DNA of 47,485 bases from Euryarchaeota archaeon UBA561. GTDB taxonomy: Archaea > Thermoplasmatota > Poseidoniia > Poseidoniales > Poseidoniaceae. Below, piece after piece: positions 36,411 to 44,559 of the stretch. A program made the translations under genes and the position numbers. The notes beneath the pieces are model-generated. The model had not been told where the DNA came from and searched no databases. It saw only the letters and a list, made by a program, of their open reading frames with translations. How positions within the stretch are numbered: the stretch's first letter is position 1; every line of letters begins with the position of its first letter. Location: contig DANX01000014.1 in assembly GCA_002502295.1 (NCBI GenBank), positions 1-47,485 on the forward strand, read 5' to 3'.

Positions 36411-37373
36411 TCACCTCACGCTGTCGCCCACAACTTCACGCATGATTCGTTCATGCTCAACATCAGAAATTTCAAGTTTTAGTTGCAAGGTCTTCAAGAT
36501 AGCGTGCTCGTCGGCCGTGATCACATTGTCTTTCAGGGCTGTTTTTACAGCAGCAGCGTATGTGTGATAGTGTTCTGAGATTACGGGTGTTTGTCTCGCT
36601 CGCTCAAGGAGGTTTTGATGCGTGAGTTGGTCAATCCCGAAGTGAACACGGAACGTATCCAACAAGTCAATTTCATCTTGGAGTATTTCTCCGTCGTCAA
36701 GCGCTTGGAGAATCATGTCGTAATAGACTTCTTCGGGTGGTGGGATTTTGAGGGATTGGCGAGCTTCATTGGACAGGCGACGAACGCGCTCAGGATGCAT
36801 ACCAAGGAATCCCACAACTTCGTTGAGCAGCGATTGTTCATCCCGTGTGATTTTTCCATCTTCCCAAGCACGAGCAAACATCCGACGGACCAATTCTTCT
36901 CCGTACTGTGCATCAATCGAGGCAATACCTTCAGGATTCGAAACCGGTGATACCAGTGCTTGTTCGTGGTATGTCATCCCTTCATCCAGATGCGACAGCA
37001 ATTCGAGAATGGGTGTCGTCCGCGACCATAACGTCTCAAGACGGACACTGGCGTCCCCGTGGCGTACGATTTTATCCAGTATACGCTGAGACAGGGCGTC
37101 AGCTTGTTGCCGTCCCGTTTCGGTGAGTGTATACACGCGTTTCCGTTGTTTGCCACCAGGAATATGGCGTTGAGCAACGTTCAACAATCCGTTTTTTTCC
37201 ATCCTTTTCAGCGTTCGTGGAATGTGCTTTCGCTGGACGTGTACGGCAGCCGATATCCCTGCCTGTGTCAGGGTAGCCGGCGCTTCCCAACCACCACTGG
37301 GCAATTGTTGGTTAATGAGATGCAACAAAGACCGTTCTTCCGTGGTCAGGGTGCCCAAGTAACCGTCCACCAT
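36411..37373 (-). CDS. Winged-helix protein with three TerB-like repeats
   Basis: A 320-residue soluble protein. Residues about 8-95 form a MarR-type winged helix: LTTEERSLLHLINQQLPSG, a recognition-helix region around RKHIPRTLKRMEKNGLL, and a basic wing GGKQRKRVYTLTETGR. The C-terminal half has three similar helical units: AWEDGKITRDEQSLLNEVVG, ALDDGEILQDEIDLLDTF and ALKDNVITADEHAILKTL, each shaped like the D-G-x-I-x-x-D-E signature of TerB/tellurite-type domains. The first gene of a probable operon with the PfkB-like and archease genes, it has GAGGGA five bases before the ATG. It is likely a DNA-binding regulator whose C-terminal domain senses a ligand, possibly a metal. Confidence 0.75.
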   Translation of the reverse strand: MVDGYLGTLTTEERSLLHLINQQLPSGGWEAPATLTQAGISAAVHVQRKHIPRTLKRMEKNGLLNVAQRHIPGGKQRKRVYTLTETGRQQADALSQRILDKIVRHGDASVRLETLWSRTTPILELLSHLDEGMTYHEQALVSPVSNPEGIASIDAQYGEELVRRMFARAWEDGKITRDEQSLLNEVVGFLGMHPERVRRLSNEARQSLKIPPPEEVYYDMILQALDDGEILQDEIDLLDTFRVHFGIDQLTHQNLLERARQTPVISEHYHTYAAAVKTALKDNVITADEHAILKTLQLKLEISDVEHERIMREVVGDSVR

Positions 37374-37464
37374 AGCAGTCCCTCATGCGTTGGTTAAGGC
37401 GGTAGCACATAGGACAATCGGTGCCAAGCGACGGAATCAAAAACATGGCGATGGTGGCAGAGAC

Positions 37465-38550
37465 ATGAGTGGACGTGAACGTACATACCGTCCTCGGGCC
37501 CGTACGACACGTCCTCTTGGAGAACCTCGTTCAGCCAACGCCCCACCCTCTCAACCCCTTTCTCCACCTGAAAAGCGAGGCGGTGGGTGGCTCATACCAG
37601 ACCCGCTTGCCCAGCGACTTCATCAGAAAAGTGGTCTCGGAAAACGGACGAAAGATGGCATTCTCTTGACCGCTGAAGAAGTTCTCTTCTGCCATTGGTA
37701 CCGTCATGTGCCGCTGCCAAGCGACGATGAGTGGTTTCGTTCTCAACTCCATCAGGATGGAACACTCTTACGGCGTATTATTGCCATGGATGTCCTTCGA
37801 AATGGAGGAGAACGAGTCGTACCCGTTGACCATCTCAATGAACGGTTTGAATCGTTTCCCAAGTTTACCTGGGCAGTACGGTGGGAACGTCATGAGTCAT
37901 GGATGTCTCATACTGGATTTAGTCAAGTCCGATTGCAACGTACCCATGACCCACTTGACTGGGATGAACTTGATGCGTGGGTCGATTCGGTTAACTCGCT
38001 TGGCCATGTTGCAGAATTATGCGTGATCGATGATGAGTTTGACACGACCGTTTACCATCTCTCGAGATGTCATCCAAATGGTTCACATGTCCGTTTTTCG
38101 GATTTGGACGAAGAGCAAAAAGAGACGATTAGAGCCTCATGCAATGCGGCTCAATCAATTGATGATGGTTTCTTCTTGAATTATCCATCCGATTGGCCTC
38201 TTCCCGCCATTGGTATACCTCATTTTTCCGGCCGCTATCTACGCAATGAAGAACACACATTCCTCAACGATGACGATGGTGAAGGGGCCAAGAACCTTTA
38301 CGGGGCGTTGATCGAGCAAGGCCTCCTGCTTCGACCCGGATTCAAATACGGTTGCCGTTGGCGGGCGTATGAAGATTCAATCGAAGCAGCCCACGCTCCT
38401 TGGCTGATACAACCGCTTGCGGAGGCTCCTGCAAATTGGGAGGAAGTGTGCTTAGCTGTACGTCTTGCAGAAGGCGTTAACAAACGCTGGGTCTGCGCAC
38501 GTTTCACCAAGGGCGCCTCGTCATTCTTGAACATCAAGCGCGTTGGCTGA
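37465..38550 (+). CDS. endA: tRNA-splicing endonuclease, fused two-repeat type
   Basis: Endonuclease cutting introns from precursor tRNAs at bulge-helix-bulge sites. The C-terminal catalytic unit has GFKYGCRWRAYE with Tyr302, His310 in EAAHAPWLIQP and Lys340 in GVNKRWVCARF, the expected triad. An N-terminal half with LLTAEEVLFCHWYRHVP resembles a second, catalytically empty copy, so at 361 residues this is the alpha-2 form that works as a dimer. A basic Arg/Pro tail (about residues 3-40) precedes it. I chose ATG 37465 behind a GGTGG element; a TTG at 37390 is less likely. The 3' end overlaps the convergent protease gene by 30 bases. It is divergent from the archease operon. Confidence 0.88.
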   Translation: MSGRERTYRPRARTTRPLGEPRSANAPPSQPLSPPEKRGGGWLIPDPLAQRLHQKSGLGKRTKDGILLTAEEVLFCHWYRHVPLPSDDEWFRSQLHQDGTLLRRIIAMDVLRNGGERVVPVDHLNERFESFPKFTWAVRWERHESWMSHTGFSQVRLQRTHDPLDWDELDAWVDSVNSLGHVAELCVIDDEFDTTVYHLSRCHPNGSHVRFSDLDEEQKETIRASCNAAQSIDDGFFLNYPSDWPLPAIGIPHFSGRYLRNEEHTFLNDDDGEGAKNLYGALIEQGLLLRPGFKYGCRWRAYEDSIEAAHAPWLIQPLAEAPANWEEVCLAVRLAEGVNKRWVCARFTKGASSFLNIKRVG

Positions 38551-40620
38551 GGCTTTTTCGTCCAACGGCCGGCCCCATGGGTCGAGTTGGTCTTTGTTCG
38601 GCAACATGGTGGACTGATGTTCCTCAGATTTGCTTTTGACATCCGTCTTCTTGATCGCGCCTGTGAGGACGGACAATCCAAGGATGGACAGCATCAACCC
38701 GATAACTCGACCTGGACTCGTCCACGACGTCCACCATGCATCGGTGTTTGAGGTGGCTTCCAATTCGACATTAATGGTCCAAGCCATGCCATCATCGGTT
38801 GCGAGGACGACGGTTCCGTAAACGAGCATGTTTTCTTGCAGTAGGTTCTTCGGATCAATGGCCAATTCATAGGATGCATCCTCCGCAACGACCAACGAGG
38901 AATCCCCATTCGCCACTCGCGCCAGCGGTCCATCAACCGATACGGTGAACCGCTGGTTGTCATCGCCATAGGAAGCAATTGGGATCTTCAAGACTGTAGT
39001 TGCTGTTGGATGAATGGTTCCCTCAAACATCGATGTAAGCGGGATTCGATTGAGAACATGCACGGGGTGTCTGAGGTCTATGGAGCTCTCGTCGCAGGTG
39101 ATTGTCCCCTCAATGTACGCCGTTGAAGGACCGTTCGCTTCGGTTGAAAAACTGAGTTGGTGCCCCCCCTGGGTACGGACTAAATTCACGGCACGCCCAT
39201 CGGATGATGTTAGTTCGCTTGTGCACGGATCTGTGTTCCCGATGATTTCCACACCGACGGATTCTGATGAAAGGACCGTGGTTCCATGGTTGCTTAAATC
39301 GATTCTAAACGCCGGGTTGCATGAAGGTGCCGTGAAGGAGATGGTAAGGTTCTCCTCTCCTGAAACCGTGGCTATCCACGGTACTAAGACACCATCGTGT
39401 GTCCTAATTTTTACGCCATCGGCACCAAACGAGGTATTGTTGAGAAAGAGGTCACTGGCTTCGCCTTGGTTTGAACCTCGAACCAAATCATCACCCTCAT
39501 CAGCTTCAACCACCTTAAGCCACGGCTGGTTGGGATTTGTGTTGACTTCGTTTCTCTCAAAATCTCCGACGCTCAAATCTTGGTAGGAAACCAGAATTCC
39601 AGCACCCGGTAACCTTGAATCGTAACCAGCGTCTGAGCGGTGTTCAATAAAGACCGATTCCGCGTCGGAAAGTGGTATTTTCAGCACTGCGCCCTCTTCT
39701 GTGACACCTCTGAGGGCGATTGTTGGTCCAATGCAGGGTTGAGCGGCATTTGCTGGCCAGGTGAGGTCAATGGTTTCAATCCGTTCAGCACGGATGAGTT
39801 CCATGTTGGCTCCTGTTGGCATGGCAGGCCAACGCCCGCCTCCGTTCCAGTTTCCACTGGCCATGATGTCCCAATCACCGGGTCCTTTCCACGATTGGAA
39901 CGCCACCTCGTCGTGAACCGGGTAGAGATCAATTGCTCCCATCTGGTGGAGCATCTCGTGAATGATTGTCCCTACACCGCTGCTTCCGGTTTGTAAACTC
40001 GCCATGGTGTAATGGGCAATACGCCGTTCGTCTGGAAGTTCGATCGGTTCTTCAAAATGCGTAAAATGCGACCATATTCGATCGCTGCTTCCGGGGTTTT
40101 CTTCCTGTCCTTTTGTCGTGTGCAACACCAGGAAGCGATCGATTGTACCATCTGCGTCCAGGTCAAACATCTCCCACGCTGCCTCGTCCTTAATGCTGTA
40201 AACGGCTTCTTCAGCGAGGGCCGAGGGGAGAAATGTCCCGTCAGCACCGGTGTCTTTTCCGTTTACATCTTCTCCATAGGATGCGACAGGGGAATCAGCA
40301 CGAACGACCGAATTGTGAACCGTGATGGTCAGGGTTGCCTCGCCCGCTGATAACTGCTCAATGTAGGGAACAACTGCTTGATTGAGCATGTCATTGGCTT
40401 CAGTCGTGCCCCAACCGTTGTTCGAGGTGTGTTCCTCAAAATCAACCACGACCACCAACCAATGTTCTTGATCTTGGAGCGGGAGTTGTTGATGGACTTC
40501 TTCACGTTCAGGTGTGATTTGTCCAACCAGCCATCCTTCTACTTCTGGTTCGTGGGTAAATGTCCAGGCTGCTGATGAAAGAAAAACGAGGGCCAAGAGT
40601 GCCGCCGCTACTTGCCTCAT
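38521..40620 (-). CDS. Secreted M6-like (immune inhibitor A type) metalloprotease
   Basis: Exported protease of 699 residues. The signal peptide MRQVAAALLALVFLSSAAWT decides the start over a Met 23 codons upstream. The zinc site is HEMLHQMGAIDLYPVHD (HExxHxxGxxD) near residue 225, typical of M6 peptidases, with DLDADGTIDRFLVLHT just before it as a likely calcium site. Long beta-sandwich regions follow and the C-terminus has one span (VIGLMLSILGLSVLTGAI) with a short cytoplasmic tail, so the enzyme stays anchored. It lies 65 bases after tatC on the same strand. Export may be by Sec or Tat; the signal has no twin Arg. Confidence 0.88.
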   Translation of the reverse strand: MRQVAAALLALVFLSSAAWTFTHEPEVEGWLVGQITPEREEVHQQLPLQDQEHWLVVVVDFEEHTSNNGWGTTEANDMLNQAVVPYIEQLSAGEATLTITVHNSVVRADSPVASYGEDVNGKDTGADGTFLPSALAEEAVYSIKDEAAWEMFDLDADGTIDRFLVLHTTKGQEENPGSSDRIWSHFTHFEEPIELPDERRIAHYTMASLQTGSSGVGTIIHEMLHQMGAIDLYPVHDEVAFQSWKGPGDWDIMASGNWNGGGRWPAMPTGANMELIRAERIETIDLTWPANAAQPCIGPTIALRGVTEEGAVLKIPLSDAESVFIEHRSDAGYDSRLPGAGILVSYQDLSVGDFERNEVNTNPNQPWLKVVEADEGDDLVRGSNQGEASDLFLNNTSFGADGVKIRTHDGVLVPWIATVSGEENLTISFTAPSCNPAFRIDLSNHGTTVLSSESVGVEIIGNTDPCTSELTSSDGRAVNLVRTQGGHQLSFSTEANGPSTAYIEGTITCDESSIDLRHPVHVLNRIPLTSMFEGTIHPTATTVLKIPIASYGDDNQRFTVSVDGPLARVANGDSSLVVAEDASYELAIDPKNLLQENMLVYGTVVLATDDGMAWTINVELEATSNTDAWWTSWTSPGRVIGLMLSILGLSVLTGAIKKTDVKSKSEEHQSTMLPNKDQLDPWGRPLDEKASANALDVQE

Positions 40621-40685
40621 GTTACCGTGTTTGTGCCTGCAGGTTTGAAGTTTCGTTGAAGATGCACACTGCGAAACAAAAAAAT

Positions 40686-41786
40686 TCAACCTTTGTTTTG
40701 ATGCTCGTTTGGCAAGATGGATACAAACGGGTGAAGAATGGATGTTCTGAGACTCAAATGGTCAGTTTCGTGCATGACGATGCCAAGGCGTTTAAAATTA
40801 TCAATCACAAAGGGTGGCAACGTGTTTGTCTCTCCATCAAGCACCATCACATCGGTTATCCGCTGATGTTGAATGAACACGATGGCCTTTTCTCGGTCCG
40901 ATTGCTGTTCATGCCAATTTTGAACCGTGAGGAGCGAGAAACCGGCTTTCGTGGCGTCTTCGGGTTGAATGCTGTTATGGTGTCCATGAACTTGAACCAC
41001 CGCCAAACGTCTTCGTTGGCCATCAACATCGAACCAATCGGTGACACGACCTGAAACGAGGCTCGGTTGCGATAGCCAAGGCTGAGCAAACACTTCGTTG
41101 CTGGCCAATGCAAAGACTACCAATGGGATGGACAGCGCCTGCGCTTGTTCTGGCACCGTGAGAAGTATGAGGACTGCGGTAATTCCATACACACGAATTC
41201 GCCACCAGTCTCCGGTTGTTTCTGTGAGTAGGCCCAATTGTCCAGCGGTAAACATCACCAACCAACTCGCGAGTATGAGTCCAAAAATCCACGTGAGGTA
41301 GGTGGCGATGCTCAGCATTTCAACGGCGCTGTACTGGGCTGATAGCCCCACAGAGCGATGGTGTTCGTGTCCAATTTCGAAAAGCCATGGAAGAACGGCC
41401 GTGGTCATCAGCATAAACGAGATCAGCAAGAGCACGGTTCCAGTCCAAGTGCATCGTTTGAGTGCTTTGTATTCATGGATGGTCAAACCCGGTTTAGCAA
41501 ATCGATGAAGGTGGTGCAAGACCAATGGAAGGGCCGATAGCGCACCGAGGTACAAAGCAGCCAACCAGCGCACAGCACTCCATTGAGCTGGATCGTAAAC
41601 GTTCAGACATTCTCCTTCGCAGGGATGAAGTACGGCGAGGAAATTCCGAAGAAGTTCATCGACAGAAAACGACCATATGACCGTAAGTGAGGCGACGGTG
41701 ATGAACACCACCATCGCCCGCTTAGACAATTCATCAAGGTGTGACTGTACGGCTGCATCCCTATCGGATTCAAGCAAAATTGTCAT
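40686..41786 (-). CDS. tatC: Twin-arginine translocase TatC with C-terminal extension
   Basis: Membrane component of the Tat system exporting folded proteins. HLDELSKRAMVVF near residue 16 and FAKPGLTIHEYKALKR near residue 95 are the TatC signatures, and six hydrophobic spans end near residue 235. A normal TatC stops there; this one continues for about 130 residues as a soluble beta/alpha domain starting around DWFDVDGQRRRLAVVQVHG and ending near LPNEHQNKG. The ATG at 41786 has GAGGG nearby, and the stop of the CxCH gene is nine bases away. TatA/B is not in the window. The extension has no recognised family. Confidence 0.9.
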   Translation of the reverse strand: MTILLESDRDAAVQSHLDELSKRAMVVFITVASLTVIWSFSVDELLRNFLAVLHPCEGECLNVYDPAQWSAVRWLAALYLGALSALPLVLHHLHRFAKPGLTIHEYKALKRCTWTGTVLLLISFMLMTTAVLPWLFEIGHEHHRSVGLSAQYSAVEMLSIATYLTWIFGLILASWLVMFTAGQLGLLTETTGDWWRIRVYGITAVLILLTVPEQAQALSIPLVVFALASNEVFAQPWLSQPSLVSGRVTDWFDVDGQRRRLAVVQVHGHHNSIQPEDATKAGFSLLTVQNWHEQQSDREKAIVFIQHQRITDVMVLDGETNTLPPFVIDNFKRLGIVMHETDHLSLRTSILHPFVSILPNEHQNKG

Positions 41787-41795
41787 GATGCGCCC

Positions 41796-42752
41796 TCAAA
41801 CGAGATCGGTGTAATCCTTGGGTGCGCGTGCCTGGACAATGGTTCTGTAGACACCAAATATTGCCCACAGGGTGAGCATTCCCGCAACCAGGGCATAACC
41901 CCATGGTTGGTCGCTGTCGACGAGGTAGGCGAACAAGATGGCCAAGCCAGAGGCCAGCACACCTCTGCGAAGTCCCTGAGGCACAGCGAGGCTCTTATCG
42001 AGGTGTGTGGGCCCTCCTCCAAATCGGCGTTCGTAGAATTCACCTTGAATGACGGCTGCAACGATGATCATTGAAAGTGTGGTCCAGTAGTAGAGGTTTC
42101 CATTGGTGAAGAAGTTGTGCGCAATCCCTTCCTGACGCTCTGCTTCGATGGCCTCTGGATCTTCTTCTGCGACAAAGAGAGAATCATAATCGCCAACGCT
42201 GATGGTTCGAAGGGAAACGTCCTCGTTGGTGGCGACTTCTGTATCGCCAGGTTCGTTGATGGTAAAGGCTAGAATGTTCCACTTGTCGCCTTCGTCAAAG
42301 TTTCCGTTTCCGTTAACCGCATTGCCAACCAACTGGAAGTTGGCTGGTCCCATGTCTTCATCAGGCGCCGTCCAGGTCACAACCCAGTCGTTTCCAGGTT
42401 CAGCTTGCGAGAGAGCACCAGGCTTGTCAGGGACGCTTTGGCTTCCTTCGCCGGGAGTGAGCGTGCCGATATCACCGTCCCAGAACAAGAATCCTCCTCC
42501 TGAATTGGAGGCGTGCTGCAGACTGATGACGAATTCGTAGGTTTCGCTTACGTTGTAAGCTCGCGGAACGCCAGAGACTGAAACAACGACTTCGGTGGAG
42601 GGTGCACCGCCGCCGTGGCATGTGCAACCTGTCTCGATGACGAGGTTTCCACCGTTGTCCCAGGGTGGTCCGTTTGGATTGCCCAAAACGGGGGCTACAA
42701 GCATGAGAGAGAGAACTATCATCAACGAAAAGTTACGAAACTTGCGTCGCAT
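41796..42752 (-). CDS. Membrane protein with N-terminal CxCH motif and Reeler/choice-of-anchor-like domain
   Basis: A protein of about 318 residues. The signal peptide (RRKFRNFSLMIVLSLMLVAPVLG) is followed at once by GCTCHGGGAPS, a C-x-C-H element that resembles a haem or metal site. A beta-rich extracytoplasmic domain (about 45-165) has VSETYEFVISLQHAS and GGFLFWDGD, like Reeler/choice-of-anchor V regions that also start with Cys-x-x-Cys-His. The C-terminus has three hydrophobic spans (about 217-305). The ATG at 42752 follows GGGTGGG; another Met eight codons upstream is less likely. It precedes tatC closely. Since the spacing is CxCH, not CxxCH, haem attachment is uncertain. Confidence 0.7.
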   Translation of the reverse strand: MRRKFRNFSLMIVLSLMLVAPVLGNPNGPPWDNGGNLVIETGCTCHGGGAPSTEVVVSVSGVPRAYNVSETYEFVISLQHASNSGGGFLFWDGDIGTLTPGEGSQSVPDKPGALSQAEPGNDWVVTWTAPDEDMGPANFQLVGNAVNGNGNFDEGDKWNILAFTINEPGDTEVATNEDVSLRTISVGDYDSLFVAEEDPEAIEAERQEGIAHNFFTNGNLYYWTTLSMIIVAAVIQGEFYERRFGGGPTHLDKSLAVPQGLRRGVLASGLAILFAYLVDSDQPWGYALVAGMLTLWAIFGVYRTIVQARAPKDYTDLV

Positions 42753-42824
42753 GAACCCACCCTGCTTTTTCCACATGGCCCCGCTCTTTGAATGTTACTT
42801 CACCTTTGTTGGTGAGGGGCCGAT

Positions 42825-44246
42825 TCAGATTTCTTTGACGGCGTTGTTCAAACCGGTCATCATGGCCTTTCCATCTCCAAAGAGCATCATGGTTTTGTCT
42901 TCGTAGAACAGGTCGTTGTCCACACCAGCATAACCGACGGACAACGAACGCTTGATGATGACCACGGTTCGTGCCTGGTCCGCATCGATGATCGGCATAC
43001 CAGCAAGCGGTCCCTCGCCGCTTCGTGCGGCCGGGTTGCATGTATCGTTGGCTCCGATGACAACGGCAACATCGCATTCGGGGAACTCGGCGTTAATCTC
43101 ATCCATCTCAACGAGCTTCTCATACGGAACGTTGGCTTCAGCAAGCAGGACATTCATGTGCCCGGGCATTCTTCCTGCGACAGGGTGGATGGCATACTTG
43201 ACTTCGGTGCCAAACTTTTCCTCCAACAAGTCGCCAAATTCCTTAACCTGGTGTTGGCATTGAGAAACTGCCATGCCGTAGCCTGGCACAATAATGACTT
43301 TCTGAGCGCCGTCAACCATCATGGCGACTTCATCGGGATCCGAACCTACTTTGGTTCGTGTAACTGTTTCCTTTGTGCTTCCACCAAACGACTTGAACAA
43401 CACATCCGGTAGTGTCCTGTTCATTGCCTTACACATAATGAACGTCAAAATGAGTCCAGATGCCCCAACCAGGGAACCCGCAACGATCAGCACTGGGTTG
43501 TTGATGATGAAGCCCGTGAACGCCGCTGCTATTCCTGAAAGGGAATTGAGCAAGGAGACCACGACAGGCATGTCCGCACCGCCGATGGGCAAGACAAGAA
43601 CAATTCCGAGGAGGCAGGATATGCCGATGATGGCCCACAAATATGTTTCATTGGTTGGCTCGTTGATGGACATGAATATGAGTGTGAAAACGGCGAGTGT
43701 CAACAGCACCTTCACGGCGTTGAGCCACTTTGGTCCCCACGTTGGGGTTTTGAACCATTTTCCAAAGATTTCGATGCCGCCCTTGAGTTTGAACATGGCA
43801 AGCAAGGAACCGGTCAGCGTCATCCATCCGACCAAGGCCGAGAGTCCAGCAGCAACAACGACGACTTGCAGCGCCAAACCGGTGGGTAAAGCGAGCGTAG
43901 GGTCTTCGATGTATTTCCACGTCTCGGAAAGTGCAACAAGGGCGGACGCAGCTCCACCAAAGCCGTTGAACAACGCCACAAGTTCCGGCATGCCCGTCAT
44001 TTCAACCTTGACGGCCATGATTGCTCCGATAACGGAGCCGATCACGAGACCAGCGATGATGAGTTCCCAGTTCATCGTTCCGGACTGCAGTTGCATAGAA
44101 ACGATGGTCGTGATGACCGCAACCAGCATTCCGAGGGCACCGTATTGATTTCCTCGGGGTGCCGTTCTTGGATGGCCGAGTTTCTTCAACCCGAAGATGA
44201 ACAAGGCTGCTGAGAGCAGGTAGCCGATTGGAATCCATTCTTCCAT
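42825..44246 (-). CDS. pntB: NAD(P) transhydrogenase beta subunit
   Basis: Membrane subunit binding NADP(H) in proton-translocating transhydrogenase, which moves hydride from NADH to NADP+. Many hydrophobic spans up to about residue 260 are followed by the NADP-binding domain III: VIIVPGYGMAVSQCQHQVKE, HPVAGRMPGHMNVLLAEANV, AVVIGANDTCNPAAR and MPIIDADQARTVVIIKRS are all present. At 473 residues it is complete. ATG 44246 has GGAGGG nine bases upstream; a Met nine codons earlier would overlap pntAb. The stop of pntAb is one base away. Confidence 0.97.
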   Translation of the reverse strand: MEEWIPIGYLLSAALFIFGLKKLGHPRTAPRGNQYGALGMLVAVITTIVSMQLQSGTMNWELIIAGLVIGSVIGAIMAVKVEMTGMPELVALFNGFGGAASALVALSETWKYIEDPTLALPTGLALQVVVVAAGLSALVGWMTLTGSLLAMFKLKGGIEIFGKWFKTPTWGPKWLNAVKVLLTLAVFTLIFMSINEPTNETYLWAIIGISCLLGIVLVLPIGGADMPVVVSLLNSLSGIAAAFTGFIINNPVLIVAGSLVGASGLILTFIMCKAMNRTLPDVLFKSFGGSTKETVTRTKVGSDPDEVAMMVDGAQKVIIVPGYGMAVSQCQHQVKEFGDLLEEKFGTEVKYAIHPVAGRMPGHMNVLLAEANVPYEKLVEMDEINAEFPECDVAVVIGANDTCNPAARSGEGPLAGMPIIDADQARTVVIIKRSLSVGYAGVDNDLFYEDKTMMLFGDGKAMMTGLNNAVKEI

Positions 44247-44247
44247 T

Positions 44248-44559
44248 TCAAGCCCTCCTGTTCTTTCCGGCAATCATGTTGAGCATTCGGTTGGTAACCG
44301 CAAATCCTCCGACCACGTTGATCATCGCTAGCACAATGGCTACAAACGCCAAGATGCCAGAAACGAGTGTATCTCCCCCTTGGTAAGCCACGTTGGCACC
44401 GAGCAGGGCACCAACGACGCTAATGCCAGAAATGGCGTTTGCACCACTCATCAATGGCGTATGGAGGGTGGCGGGCACCTTGGTGATGAGTTCAAAACCA
44501 AGGAAAATAGCGAGCATAAACAGTGTCAAGTTTGCAATCAATGAGGCTTCAGTAATCAT
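44248..44559 (-). CDS. pntAb: NAD(P) transhydrogenase alpha subunit, membrane part
   Basis: A 103-residue, three-span protein (IANLTLFMLAIFLGFELI, ISVVGALLGAN, ILAFVAIVLAMINVVGGFAV) matching the C-terminal membrane segment of PntA, here a separate polypeptide as in Rhodospirillum-type three-gene systems. TPLMSGANAISGI is the conserved block of this segment. Its start overlaps the pntAa stop by four bases (ATGA), giving translational coupling. Confidence 0.95.
   Translation of the reverse strand: MITEASLIANLTLFMLAIFLGFELITKVPATLHTPLMSGANAISGISVVGALLGANVAYQGGDTLVSGILAFVAIVLAMINVVGGFAVTNRMLNMIAGKNRRA

Noticed and set aside
43321..44148. 275-codon open frame opposite pntB
   Set aside because: It mirrors the conserved PntB coding frame; Thr/Ser/Pro-rich and without motifs.
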